61,125 bases of DNA from Kineococcus sp. TRM81007 (GCF_022669155.1 NZ_JALBVB010000032.1:23357-84481); one strand, 5' to 3'. Shown: positions 1-10,665, counted from the first letter of the stretch. The notes: a model not told the origin generated them from the sequence alone. Numbers and translations: made by a program.

Positions 1-994
1 GGGGCGCCGCCGTGCTCCCGCGGTCCTCCAGGCACGCCGCCAGCAGCCGCGTCTCCGCGGTGCGCTCACCGGCGATGCGGGCCACCAGCATGTCCACCGC
101 GATCCGGCCCACGTCCAGCGCCGGGATGTCCAGCGACGTCAGGGGCTGGGGCAGGTTCGCACCCGCGCTGGCCGCGATCGTCACCACCGACACGTCCCGC
201 GGCACCTGCAGGCCCTCCTCGGCGAGGACCGCCAGCAGCGACGGCAGCGCCGCCTCGTTGTGCACCACGAGCGCGCTCACCCCCGGCAGCTCCTCCCGCA
301 CCGCCGCCAGGCTGCTGCGCACGCCCTCGGCCCCCGGCTCGCACGGCTGGTACGCGCCCTCGGCGCCGGCCGCCCGCACCGCCTCGCGGAACCCGTCGCG
401 CACCCGCTCGGCGTACCCGGCGTGCCGGGTCAGCGAGCGCGGCGGCGAGGCCAGCACCGCGATGCGCCGGTGCCCCAGGCCCGTCAGGTGCGCCACCGCG
501 GTGCGCGCCGCACCGGCGAAGTCGAAGTCGACGCAGCTGAGGCCCTTGGGGTCGTTCGGCACGCCGATGAGCACCGTGGGGCGCTCCAGGGCGGCCAGCA
601 CGTCCACGCGCGGGTCCTCCGCCTCGATGTCCATCACGAGCAGGCCGTCGACGAGGGAGCCGTTGCTGACGCGGCGCAGGCCGGCGTCCTCCTCCTTCGT
701 CAGCAGCAGCACGTCCAGGTCGTGGCCGCGGGCCGTGGTGGTCACCGACCGCACGAACTGCATGATCACGGTGACGTTGACGTCCTCGCGCAGCGGCGCG
801 ACCAGGCCGATGATGTCGGTGCGGTTGGAGGCCAGGGCGCGCGCGCCGGCGTGCGGTCGGTAGCCCAGGTCGCGGATGGCGCGCTCCACGCGCGCGCGGG
901 TGGGCGCGGAGATCGTGCGCTTGCCGCTGAGCACGTACGACACCGTGCTCGCGGAGACCCCCGCGGCCGCGGCGACGTCCATGATGGTGGTCAC
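1..994 (-). CDS. LacI-family transcriptional regulator (3' end cut by window edge)
   Basis: A LacI/PurR-type repressor with an N-terminal helix-turn-helix (residues 1-50, TIMDVAAAAGVSASTVSYVL) and a periplasmic-binding-protein-like sensor domain to the end. The reading frame is open to base 1, so about 331 residues are visible; the family is usually 330-350, so little is missing. The GTG start at 994 follows GAGGAG five bases upstream. It is transcribed away from the VanZ gene. Its ligand cannot be told from the sequence. I saw no clear LacI palindrome in the 140 bp upstream. Confidence 0.93.
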   Translation of the reverse strand, partial: MTTIMDVAAAAGVSASTVSYVLSGKRTISAPTRARVERAIRDLGYRPHAGARALASNRTDIIGLVAPLREDVNVTVIMQFVRSVTTTARGHDLDVLLLTKEEDAGLRRVSNGSLVDGLLVMDIEAEDPRVDVLAALERPTVLIGVPNDPKGLSCVDFDFAGAARTAVAHLTGLGHRRIAVLASPPRSLTRHAGYAERVRDGFREAVRAAGAEGAYQPCEPGAEGVRSSLAAVREELPGVSALVVHNEAALPSLLAVLAEEGLQVPRDVSVVTIAASAGANLPQPLTSLDIPALDVGRIAVDMLVARIAGERTAETRLLAACLEDRGSTAAP

Positions 995-1120
995 GGCAGC
1001 TCCTCGGTCCTCCCGCGCCCCGCGCGGGTGAGCGCACCGTACCGCCGTCGCGGCCCGCGCGGGCCGCCCCGCGGGGCCGTCCGGGTGCTCCGCCGGCGCG
1101 ACCGGGCCGTCCCCCTGCGC

Positions 1121-1126
1121 CAGGCT
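1121..1126 (+). promoter_or_regulatory. -10 hexamer of a leaderless promoter (CAGGCT)
   Basis: CAGGCT lies six bases (GGGCCC) before a GTG at 1133 that opens a 17-codon reading frame. The spacing fits leaderless transcription starting on the GTG. Confidence 0.4.
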
Positions 1127-1132
1127 GGGCCC

Positions 1133-1186
1133 GTGCACCCCCGGACCCGCCGCCGCGCTCCCGGCCCCGGGCGGGGGCGCGCGTGA
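1133..1186 (+). CDS. possible 17-residue Arg-rich leader peptide coupled to the VanZ gene
   Basis: GTG at 1133 opens VHPRTRRRAPGPGRGRA and stops at TGA 1184-1186, which overlaps the GTG start of the VanZ-RDD gene at 1183 (GTGA). It has no Shine-Dalgarno but sits six bases after a CAGGCT hexamer, like several leaderless genes in this window. It may only serve to load ribosomes for the downstream gene, which itself lacks a good ribosome binding site. This is an inference; a peptide this short could be chance. Confidence 0.35.
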   Translation: MHPRTRRRAPGPGRGRA

Positions 1187-2268
1187 ACCGCCTCCTGCTG
1201 CCGGCCGTGGTCGCCGTCACCGGTGGCGTGCTGCTGGCGTCGGCGCTGTTCGTGCCGTACGTGGCGGTGCAGTTCCGCCGCCGCGGCACCGTCGGGCTGG
1301 TGCCGTCCGTGCTGGCCCTCGCCGTCCTCGTGCACGCCCTGGCGGTCGTCGCGTACACGCTGCTGCCGCTGCCGGCGAGCACCGCTCAGCTGTGCGCGGA
1401 CGGCGGTGAGCAGCCGCAGCTGGTGCCGGGCCGGTTCCTCGCCGACGCCGCCCGCCTGGGGCTGCGCACCCCCGCCGACGTGGTCGCCAACGCCGCCCTG
1501 CAGCAGTTCGCCTTCAACGTGGCGCTCTTCGCGCCGCTGGGGGCGTTCGTGCGCCACCTGACCCGGCGCGGTGTGGCCGGCGCGGTCCTGACGGGCCTGG
1601 GCGTGTCGGCGCTCGTGGAGCTCACCCAGCTCACCGGTGTGTGGTCCCTGTACCCGTGCGCCTACCGCATCCTCGACGTGGACGACCTGCTCGCCAACAC
1701 CGCCGGCGCGCTGCTGGGGGCGCTCCTGGCCCCGCTCCTGCGGCGGCTGCCCGGGCAGGAGGCCCGGCCGGCGGGGGTGGCGCGGCCCGTGACGGTCTGG
1801 CGCCGGCTGCTGGGCATGGTCAGCGACGTGGTGCTGCTCACCGGGGCCGGGGCGGCCGCCGCGTTCACCTGGCGGGCGCTGGTGCTGGGCGCCGGGCTGC
1901 GCGTGCCGCCGGCCGCGGACCGCGCGGTGCTGCTGCTGGTGGCGACCCTGCTGCCGGCGGCGCTGCTGCTGGCGCAGGTGCTGACCACCGGGCGCACCCC
2001 GGGGGAGGCGGTGGTGCGGTTGCGCCCGCGCGGCCCGCTGCGCCCGTGGCGGGGGGTGCTGCGCTGGCTGGCCGGCGCCGGCGGCTTCCACCTGCTGAAC
2101 ACCTCCGGGCCGGCGGCGGCGTCGACGCTGGCGGCCGCGCTGGCGGTGGCCGCGGCGGTCGCGGTGTGGACCACGCGCGGGCACCGGGGCCTGCCGCACG
2201 CGCTCGCCGGCTGGGACGTCGAGGACGACCGCGTCCCGGCGGACGAGGGCCCGCCGCCGCGGCGGTAG
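1183..2268 (+). CDS. VanZ-like / RDD fusion membrane protein
   Basis: 361 residues. The N-terminal 190 residues are VanZ-like: four hydrophobic segments and the conserved E-x2-Q ... R-x3-D-x2-D-x3-N-x2-G pattern (ELTQLTG, then RILDVDDLLANTAG near 155-175). The C-terminal half (about 205-335) has three more hydrophobic segments and an RDD-like TPGEAVVRLRP motif. VanZ proteins are linked to teicoplanin resistance and cell-surface traits; RDD proteins are small membrane proteins of mostly unknown or ion-transport function. The GTG start overlaps the stop of a possible leader peptide; no strong Shine-Dalgarno is seen. The substrate or role is unknown. Confidence 0.85.
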   Translation: MNRLLLPAVVAVTGGVLLASALFVPYVAVQFRRRGTVGLVPSVLALAVLVHALAVVAYTLLPLPASTAQLCADGGEQPQLVPGRFLADAARLGLRTPADVVANAALQQFAFNVALFAPLGAFVRHLTRRGVAGAVLTGLGVSALVELTQLTGVWSLYPCAYRILDVDDLLANTAGALLGALLAPLLRRLPGQEARPAGVARPVTVWRRLLGMVSDVVLLTGAGAAAAFTWRALVLGAGLRVPPAADRAVLLLVATLLPAALLLAQVLTTGRTPGEAVVRLRPRGPLRPWRGVLRWLAGAGGFHLLNTSGPAAASTLAAALAVAAAVAVWTTRGHRGLPHALAGWDVEDDRVPADEGPPPRR

Positions 2269-2271
2269 CCT
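2266..2271 (+). promoter_or_regulatory. probable -10 of the purSQL operon (TAGCCT)
   Basis: TAGCCT fits the TANNNT -10 pattern and overlaps the TAG stop of the VanZ gene. It would start a roughly 45-nt leader ahead of purS, which has its own AAGGAG. Confidence 0.45.
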
Positions 2272-2320
2272 GGGGTCAGCCGAGCCCCCCTCGGTCCACC
2301 CCCTCGAAGGAGCGCCGCGC

Positions 2321-2581
2321 ATGGGCCGCGTCGTCATCGACGTCATGCCGAAACCCGAGATCCTCGACCCGCAGGGCAAGGCCGTCGTCGGCGCCCTGCC
2401 CCGCCTCGGCTTCGACGCCTTCACCGGCGTCCGCCAGGGCAAGCGGTTCGAGCTGGAGGTCGACGGGGAGGTCACCCCGGAGGTCCTCGAGCAGGCCCGC
2501 GCCGCGGCCGAGAAGCTGCTGGCCAACCCGGTCATCGAGGACGTCGTCTCGGTGCGGGCCGCGGAGGAGGTGACCGCGTGA
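2321..2581 (+). CDS. purS: phosphoribosylformylglycinamidine synthase subunit PurS
   Basis: An 86-residue subunit of the three-part FGAM synthase (PurS-PurQ-PurL), which makes FGAM from FGAR, glutamine and ATP in step 4 of purine synthesis. PurS bridges the glutaminase and synthetase subunits and helps the ammonia channel form. The sequence shows the family pattern [19 protein letters not shown] and ends in the ELEVDG...ANPVIEDV region. AAGGAG lies nine bases before the ATG. The TGA stop overlaps the purQ GTG by four bases, so translation is probably coupled. Confidence 0.97.
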   Translation: MGRVVIDVMPKPEILDPQGKAVVGALPRLGFDAFTGVRQGKRFELEVDGEVTPEVLEQARAAAEKLLANPVIEDVVSVRAAEEVTA

Positions 2582-3254
2582 AGGTCGGCGTCGTCACCTT
2601 CCCCGGCTCCCTGGACGACGGCGACGCCCGCCGCGCGGTGCGCCTGGCCGGTGCCGAGCCGGTGACCCTCTGGCACGCCGACGCGGACCTGCGCGGCGTG
2701 GACGCGGTCGTGCTGCCCGGCGGCTTCTCCTACGGCGACTACCTGCGCTGCGGAGCCATCGCCAGCTTCGCGCCCGTGATGGGCGAGGTCGTCGCCGGAG
2801 CGCGGCGCGGCATGCCCGTGCTCGGCATCTGCAACGGCTTCCAGGTGCTGTGCGAGTCGCACCTGCTGCCCGGTGCCCTGGTGCGCAACGACCACCAGAA
2901 GTTCGTGTGCACGGACCAGCGCCTGCGCGTGGAGTCCACCGCGACGGCGTGGACGTCCGCCTTCGAGGCCGGTGCCGAGATCACGGTGCCGCTGAAGAAC
3001 GGTGAGGGCGGCTTCGTCGCCGACGAGGCGACCCTGGACCGCCTGGAGGGCGAGGGCCGCGTGGTCTTCCGCTACCTGGGCGCCAACCCCAACGGCTCGC
3101 TGCGCGGCATCGCCGGCATCGCCAACGAGCGCGGCAACGTGGTGGGCCTCATGCCGCACCCGGAGCACGCGGTGGAGGACGGCTACGGCCCCGGCACCGA
3201 CGGGCTGGGGCTGTTCACCTCGGTGCTGACCGCGGGCCTCGCGGCGGTGGGCGC

Positions 3255-3258
<4 letters not shown>
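2578..3258 (+). CDS. purQ: phosphoribosylformylglycinamidine synthase subunit PurQ (glutaminase)
   Basis: 226 residues, class I glutamine amidotransferase that supplies ammonia to PurL. The oxyanion region [16 protein letters not shown] is at 47-62. The catalytic Cys85 sits in GICNGFQVL, and the His/Glu pair is in PHPEHAVE near 193-197, so the catalytic triad is intact. The GTG start overlaps purS and the stop overlaps the purL GTG (GTGA in both cases), a tightly coupled operon. Confidence 0.98.
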
Positions 3259-5588
<2,330 letters not shown>

Positions 5589-5598
5589 CCGCCCCGAC

Positions 5599-5634
5599 CC
5601 GGTGCCCCTCCCGCCCACGCGGGAGGGGCACCGG
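5599..5634 (+). terminator. strong hairpin terminator after purL
   Basis: A perfect 15-bp stem (5599-5613 with 5620-5634) closes a 6-nt loop (CCCACG), 11 bases after the purL stop. There is no T-tract, as is common in high-GC actinobacteria. Confidence 0.8.
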
Positions 5635-5690
5635 TGCGTCCGCGGGAGCACGGGGCGTCACCGGAGACGAACCCCGGTGATCGTGAGCGC

Positions 5691-5718
5691 GTCACCGCCG
5701 AGTCGGCGCGCGTTCACC
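5691..5718 (+). promoter_or_regulatory. possible PHO box upstream of phoD
   Basis: GTCACC (5691-5696) and GTTCACC (5712-5718) stand with their ACC cores exactly 22 bp, two helical turns, apart, with a degenerate unit between. Actinobacterial PhoP binds 11-bp direct repeats resembling GTTCACC. The last unit ends nine bases before a TAGCGT -10. The link to phosphate starvation is inferred from the motif and the phosphatase downstream. Confidence 0.4.
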
Positions 5719-5727
5719 TCGCCTCCC

Positions 5728-5733
5728 TAGCGT
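5728..5733 (+). promoter_or_regulatory. probable -10 of phoD (TAGCGT)
   Basis: TAGCGT matches TANNNT and lies 31 bases before the phoD GTG; a GAGAGG ribosome binding site sits between them. Confidence 0.45.
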
Positions 5734-5764
5734 CACGGGAAACCACCGATCCGAGAGGTCTCCC

Positions 5765-7321
5765 GTGTCGCAACCAGTCGTAGCCCGCCCAGAGCTGAGC
5801 CGCCGTCACCTGCTGGGCCTCAGCGGAGCCGGCGCCACCGTCCTCGCGCTGGGCGTCGCCGCCCCGGAGACCGCGGCTGCGGCACCGCCGCCGCTGCGGG
5901 GGGACCTGTTCGGGCTGGGGGTGGCCAGCGGCGCACCCCGCCCCGACGGCGTGGTCCTGTGGACCCGGCTGGCGCCGGAACCGCTGGCCGAGGACGGCCA
6001 CGGCGGGATGCCGCTGCGGCCGGTGAGCGTGCGCTGGCAGGTCGCCCTCGACGAGGGTTTCGAGCAGGTCGTGCGCACGGGCCACGCGCTCGCCCAGCCG
6101 GAGCTCGCCCACTCGGTCCACCCGCGGGTGGAAGGGCTCGACGCCTCCACCGACTACTTCTACCGCTTCCTGGTGGGCCCGCGGACCAGTCCCGTCGGGC
6201 GGTTCCGCACCCTGCCCGCGCCGGGGGCGCCCGTCGGCTCGTTCAGCGTCGGCGTGGTCTCCTGCCAGGCCTGGTACCACGGCCACTTCACGGCCCACAA
6301 GCACCTGGCGGCCGAGGAGGACCTGGACCTGGTGGTGTTCGTGGGCGACTACGTCTACGAGTACGGCATCACGGACACCAACCTGTGGCGCCAGGGGGCC
6401 GAGGTGGGCGCCGCCCACGCCGTGGAGATCGAGACCCTGGAGCAGTACCGCCTGCGGTACGCGCTGTTCAAGAGCGACCCGCACCTGCAGGCCGTGCACG
6501 CCCGCGTCCCGGCCGTCGCGATCTGGGACGACCACGAGGTGCAGAACAACTACGTGGCCGACTCCTCGGCCTACGGCATCCCGGACGAGCTGTTCGCCCA
6601 CCGGATCGCGGTCGCCTACCGGGCGTTCTACGAGAACATGCCGCTGGACGTGGACTCGCTGCCCACCGGGCCCGAGTCGGACATCACCACCGGTTTCGAC
6701 GTCGGTTCCCTGGCGCGGTTCTCATTGCTGGACACCCGGCAGTTCCGCGACCCGGTCCCGGACGGGCCCGAGGAGCAGTACGCCGAGTCGCGCACCATGC
6801 TCGGCGCGGCCCAGGAGGCGTGGGTCCGGGAACGGCTGACCCGCACCCCGGCGACGTGGAACCTGCTGGCCAGCGGGGTGGTGGTGACCGCGATCAGCGA
6901 GGACCGCACCGACATGTGGGACGGTTACCCGGCCGCCCGGCAGCGGCTCCTGGACGCCATGGGCGCCTCCCGCAACCCGGTGGTGCTCACCGGGGACATC
7001 CACAAGCACGTCGCCGCGGAGCTCAAGGCCGACTTCTCCGACCCGGACGGGCCCAACGTCGGCGTGGAGCTGGTGTGCACGTCCGTCGCCTCCGACGGGG
7101 ACGGCGCTGAGACCGACTCCTACACGCCCGACTGGGTCCGCCACGACTACGTCCGCCTCTACGACGGCCGCCGCGGCTACCTCCACGTTCACCTCACCCC
7201 GGAGGAGATGGTCTCCAGCTTCTGGATCGTGCCGTGGATCGAGGCCGACGACACCGCCCCGAAGCAGTTGAGCGCGCGGTTCACCACCCCGGCCGGTGAC
7301 CCCCGTCTGATCCAGGCCTGA
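5765..7321 (+). CDS. phoD: PhoD-like alkaline phosphatase/phosphodiesterase, Tat-exported
   Basis: 518 residues. An N-terminal twin-arginine signal (SRRHLLGLSGAGATVLALG, residues 13-31, then an AAAA cleavage region near 40) predicts export. A short PhoD N-terminal beta domain is followed by the metallophosphatase core: SVGVVSCQAW, VFVGDYVYEYG, IWDDHEVQNNY and VLTGDIHKHVA carry the Fe/Ca ligands. The family releases phosphate from extracellular mono- and diesters. The GTG start is preceded by GAGAGG. The next gene starts 11 bases after the stop and is probably cotranscribed. Confidence 0.93.
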   Translation: MSQPVVARPELSRRHLLGLSGAGATVLALGVAAPETAAAAPPPLRGDLFGLGVASGAPRPDGVVLWTRLAPEPLAEDGHGGMPLRPVSVRWQVALDEGFEQVVRTGHALAQPELAHSVHPRVEGLDASTDYFYRFLVGPRTSPVGRFRTLPAPGAPVGSFSVGVVSCQAWYHGHFTAHKHLAAEEDLDLVVFVGDYVYEYGITDTNLWRQGAEVGAAHAVEIETLEQYRLRYALFKSDPHLQAVHARVPAVAIWDDHEVQNNYVADSSAYGIPDELFAHRIAVAYRAFYENMPLDVDSLPTGPESDITTGFDVGSLARFSLLDTRQFRDPVPDGPEEQYAESRTMLGAAQEAWVRERLTRTPATWNLLASGVVVTAISEDRTDMWDGYPAARQRLLDAMGASRNPVVLTGDIHKHVAAELKADFSDPDGPNVGVELVCTSVASDGDGAETDSYTPDWVRHDYVRLYDGRRGYLHVHLTPEEMVSSFWIVPWIEADDTAPKQLSARFTTPAGDPRLIQA

Positions 7322-7332
7322 AGGAGACCACG

Positions 7333-8178
7333 ATGACCGCACGCCCCCGCACCGTCACCGAGCTGGCCGCCGAGAGCGCCCTCGCCCGCACCGTCCTGAG
7401 CTGGCAACCGGCCGGCTGGGAGCCGCTGATCGACCACTACCGCGTCTACGCCACCCGCGGGGAGCGCCGGCGGTGGCGGCCCACCGAGGCGGACCTGCTC
7501 GGCAAGACCGTCTACCCCCGCTTCGTCCACGACGGGCACGACCCGGCCGGCGAGGAGTGGACCTACGTGGTCACCGCCGTCTCCGACGCCGGTGCGCGCA
7601 GCAGGCCCAGCGCCGCGCTCACGGCCGCGTCGCAGGCCTCGGTCACCGCCACCGGGCTCGAGGTCGCCCGGATCGGGGAGTTCGACGGGAAGAGCCTGGA
7701 GTTCCGCTTCGCCCCGGCCGGCTACGCGCAGATCCCCACGACGTACCCCGACGCCCTCGTCGAGTACGTCCAGGGCCGGGACACCCCGGCGGCTGCGTGG
7801 CCCTACCTGCTGCCCGGTCCCGGTGACGGCTGGGCCGGGAACAAGGCCTACACCGCCGACTGGCACCTCACCCTCGACGAGGCTCCGTCCGGCGACCACG
7901 ACCTGGCGCTGTGGCTGATCGACAGCACCCGCCTGGGCGGTCGCCTGGAGGTCGACGTCAACGACACTCGCGTCCAGGACGTCGACGTGGCGGCCGGAGC
8001 CACGCGCGGTTCGCGCGACGGTGACGCCACCGTGCCCGGCTCCACCCTGGTCCGTTCCTTCCACGAGTTCGCGGTGCCCGCCGGGGCGCTGCGGGCGGGG
8101 GAGAACACCGTCCGGTTCCGTGTGGCGACCGGGGGCTGGGTCGCCTGGGACGCCATCGGGCTGTACGTCCGCCCGTAG
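7333..8178 (+). CDS. FN3 / rhamnogalacturonan-lyase-like beta-sandwich protein, function unknown
   Basis: 281 residues. Residues about 15-100 look like a fibronectin type III fold (LSWQPAGWEPLIDHYRVY ... EEWTYVVTAVSDAG). Residues about 112-280 resemble the C-terminal jelly-roll, carbohydrate-binding-like domain of family 4 polysaccharide lyases (RIGEFDGKSLEF ... HDLALWLID ... ENTVRFRV). No catalytic lyase domain and no signal peptide are visible, which is odd for a sugar-binding module. AAGGAG lies before the ATG. It is 11 bases downstream of phoD and probably in the same transcript. The function is not known to me. Confidence 0.8.
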   Translation: MTARPRTVTELAAESALARTVLSWQPAGWEPLIDHYRVYATRGERRRWRPTEADLLGKTVYPRFVHDGHDPAGEEWTYVVTAVSDAGARSRPSAALTAASQASVTATGLEVARIGEFDGKSLEFRFAPAGYAQIPTTYPDALVEYVQGRDTPAAAWPYLLPGPGDGWAGNKAYTADWHLTLDEAPSGDHDLALWLIDSTRLGGRLEVDVNDTRVQDVDVAAGATRGSRDGDATVPGSTLVRSFHEFAVPAGALRAGENTVRFRVATGGWVAWDAIGLYVRP

Positions 8179-8205
8179 CGCGTTCTCCCCGCGCGGGGCC
8201 CGCCC

Positions 8206-8240
8206 ACGGCCCGCCACCCCCACCCGGGGTGGCGGGCCGT
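8206..8240. terminator. bidirectional hairpin terminator between convergent genes
   Basis: A perfect 15-bp stem (8206-8220 with 8226-8240) with loop CACCC lies between the FN3 gene and the convergent dioxygenase gene. It could serve both strands. Confidence 0.8.
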
Positions 8241-8255
8241 CGCGTGCCCCGCGGG

Positions 8256-9443
8256 TCAGCGCAGCCCGGTGCGCCGGCGCTCCTCCTGCGCGGCCAGTCC
8301 CGCGTCCAGGCGCTCCTGCTCCCAGCCCTCCACCACGGCCCGCCGCAGCAGGTCCGCCTGCGAGGCCGGCGCCAACCCGCCGATCGGCTGGTCGCGGTCG
8401 AGGTTCGTGGGGAACGCGTACGCCTCGGCGGCCACCGCCACCACGTTGCGCAGTTCCCGCTCGGGCGCCCCGGCCGCCCGGCGGGCGCGCAGGGCGCCGA
8501 AGACGGCCGAGCTGATCGCGGTGGTGTCCACCGTCTCCATCGCCCGCCCGAACGCCGACGAGACCTGCAGCAGGTTCGCCATCCGGGCGACGTCGGCGGA
8601 CGCGTTGGAACCGGCGCCGTGGAACAGGGCGGGGTTGAAGAACGCCGCGTCGCCCTTGCGCAGCGGCAGCTGCACGCGGTGGGCGTCGAAGTACTCCGTG
8701 AACTCCGGCTGGTGGAAGGCGACGTAGCCGGCGGGGTACTTCTGCGAGTGCGGCAGGTACAGCGTCGGGCCCGTCTCCACGGACATGTCCACGTGCGCCA
8801 CGGCCCCCTGCAGGGTCAGGGCGGGGGAGAGCGCGTGCACGTGCGCGGGGTACGCCAGCGCCTGCTCGCGGTCCATGAACCCCAGGTGGTAGTCGCGGTG
8901 CGCGCGCTGCGCGGTCCCGCCCGGGTTCACGACGTTCACCTGTGAGGTGACCTGGTAGCCGCGCCCCAGCCAGGCCTCGCTCACCAGCGCGAGGACGTCG
9001 TTGGCGTAGTAGTCGCAGAACGCCTCCGGGTCGCGCACGGCGAACTTGTCCAGCGCGCCCCACACGCGGTCGTTCGCGCCCGGCGTGGCGAAGTGGTCGC
9101 CGCCGGACACGCCCGCGGCCCTCTGCTCGGCGATGAGGGCGCGGAACACCTCGCCGGCGCGGTCGACGACCGCCTCCTCGAACGCGCCCCGGAACACCAC
9201 GACGCCGGGGCCGTCCGCCAGGGCCCGGGCCAGTTCCGCCTGCACGTCGCGCCGGTCGGCCGGATCGGCGAGGTGGTCGCGCACCCGCTCGCCGTAGACG
9301 AGGACGCCCTGCTCGACGGCGTCGGCGAACGGGTGCTCCTCCAGGCGCGTCTCCTGCTCGACGACCGCGCGGAACGCGTCGAGGTCGCAGTCGGCCGGGG
9401 TGAACCAGACGGGGGTGCGGGGTGCGGTGGGGACGGTGGTCAT
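8256..9443 (-). CDS. phytanoyl-CoA dioxygenase (PhyH) family protein
   Basis: 395 residues, a putative Fe(II)/2-oxoglutarate-dependent oxygenase. The metal-binding facial triad is visible as H182-R-D184 in AHRDYHLGF and a distal His in FFNPALFHGAGSN, with a 2-oxoglutarate-binding Arg (VARMAN) after it. The ATG at 9443 is preferred over an upstream GTG because AGAGAGG lies before it. It is divergent from a LacI regulator with a candidate operator between them, which suggests that this regulator controls it. The substrate is unknown; the nearby inositol genes suggest a sugar- or polyol-related metabolite, but that is a guess. Confidence 0.85.
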   Translation of the reverse strand: MTTVPTAPRTPVWFTPADCDLDAFRAVVEQETRLEEHPFADAVEQGVLVYGERVRDHLADPADRRDVQAELARALADGPGVVVFRGAFEEAVVDRAGEVFRALIAEQRAAGVSGGDHFATPGANDRVWGALDKFAVRDPEAFCDYYANDVLALVSEAWLGRGYQVTSQVNVVNPGGTAQRAHRDYHLGFMDREQALAYPAHVHALSPALTLQGAVAHVDMSVETGPTLYLPHSQKYPAGYVAFHQPEFTEYFDAHRVQLPLRKGDAAFFNPALFHGAGSNASADVARMANLLQVSSAFGRAMETVDTTAISSAVFGALRARRAAGAPERELRNVVAVAAEAYAFPTNLDRDQPIGGLAPASQADLLRRAVVEGWEQERLDAGLAAQEERRRTGLR

Positions 9444-9513
9444 CGTCTCGGCCTCTCTGCCGTCACGGGCGGGTCGTGCCACCACGCTAGGGCGGCCCCG
9501 CGGGGGAGCGGGG

Positions 9514-9530
9514 CTTGAAAAGCCCTCAAG
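9514..9530. promoter_or_regulatory. candidate LacI-type operator
   Basis: CTTGAAAAGCCCTCAAG has inverted CTTGA arms around a 7-bp centre. It lies in the 108-bp divergent region, 22 bases before the LacI gene start. Confidence 0.4.
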
Positions 9531-9551
9531 GACACCTCAGGCTCGTCCGCC

Positions 9552-10607
9552 GTGACCCACCCGTTCCGCCTCCGCGAGATCGCCGCCCAGGCCGGGCTGA
9601 GCCTGGCCACCGTCGACCGCGTGCTCCACGGGCGGCCCGGGGTGCGCCCGGGCACCGTCGCGGAGGTCCACCGCGCCGTCGCCGAGCTGGAGCGGCAGCG
9701 CTCCCAGCTCAGCGCGAGCGGCCGCGCGTTCCGGGTGGACCTGGTGGTGCAGGCCCCTCCGCGCTTCTCGGGGGCGGTGCGCTCGGCGCTGGAGGCGGTG
9801 CTGCCGTCGCTGCGACCCGCGCTCGTGCGGGCCCGCTCCCACCTGCACGACGGCGCCTCGGCGGAACCCCTGGCGGCGACGCTGCGCACGCTGGCGCGCC
9901 GCGGCTCGGACGGCGTGGTGCTCAAGGCGCCCGCCCGGCCGGAGGTCCTCGACGCCCTCGCCGAGGTGACCGCGGCCGGCGTCCCGGTCGTCACGCTCGT
10001 CACCGACCTGCCCTCCCGCGCCCGGACCGCCTACGTGGGCCTGGACAACCGCGCCGCCGGCGCGACGGCCGCGTACCTGCTGGCGCAGTGGCTGGGTGGC
10101 ACCGGGCGGGAGGACCCCGGCGACGTGCTCGTCGTGCGCGCCGGGGGTTCCTCGCGCGGCGAGGACGAGCGCGACGAGGGGTTCCGCAGCACCCTGGCGC
10201 GCCTGGCGCCGGGCCGCGCGACGGTGGACGTCGTCGACGACGAGGACTCCGCCGCGGCGGTGGCCGCGGGCGTGGTTCGGGTGCTCCGGGAGCGGGCGGG
10301 CGTGCGGGCGGTCTACTCGATGTACGCCGGCGCGGGCGGGAGCACCGCCGTCCTGGACGCCTTCGCCGCGGCGGGGCGCGGGTGCGCGGCGTTCGTCGCG
10401 CACGACCTGGACGGCGAGAACGCGGAACTCCTGCGCGACCGGCGGATCTCGGTGGTGCTGCACCACGACCTGCGCGCGGACCTGCGTCGCGCCTGCCGGG
10501 TGCTGCTGCACGCCCGCGGCGTCCTGCCCGGGCCCGTGCCCGCGCGGCCCTCCCAGGTGCAGGTGGTGACGCCGTTCAACGTCCCACCGGTCTCGCTGCG
10601 CGGCTGA
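9552..10607 (+). CDS. LacI-family regulator with sugar-binding domain
   Basis: 351 residues. Residues 1-55 are a LacI helix-turn-helix (FRLREIAAQAGLSLATVDRVLHGRPGV). The rest is a type I periplasmic-binding fold of the ribose/inositol-binding kind (DGVVLKAPA, YVGLDNRAAGATAAYLL, then VAHDLDGEN). The GTG start has little Shine-Dalgarno; the HTH position fixes it. It is divergent from the PhyH-like gene. It may sense a cyclitol or sugar, but the ligand cannot be read from the sequence. Confidence 0.9.
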   Translation: MTHPFRLREIAAQAGLSLATVDRVLHGRPGVRPGTVAEVHRAVAELERQRSQLSASGRAFRVDLVVQAPPRFSGAVRSALEAVLPSLRPALVRARSHLHDGASAEPLAATLRTLARRGSDGVVLKAPARPEVLDALAEVTAAGVPVVTLVTDLPSRARTAYVGLDNRAAGATAAYLLAQWLGGTGREDPGDVLVVRAGGSSRGEDERDEGFRSTLARLAPGRATVDVVDDEDSAAAVAAGVVRVLRERAGVRAVYSMYAGAGGSTAVLDAFAAAGRGCAAFVAHDLDGENAELLRDRRISVVLHHDLRADLRRACRVLLHARGVLPGPVPARPSQVQVVTPFNVPPVSLRG

Positions 10608-10665
10608 CCCGTGCAGCGAGGCACAGCCGTCCAGGACGGAGCCGGCGACGCACCGAGGGGAGGGG

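Noticed and set aside
991-3168. 725-codon minus-strand open frame over purS, purQ and the VanZ gene
   Set aside because: It is antisense to genes with clear motifs and is Arg/Gly/Ala/His-rich low complexity, an effect of high GC at third positions.
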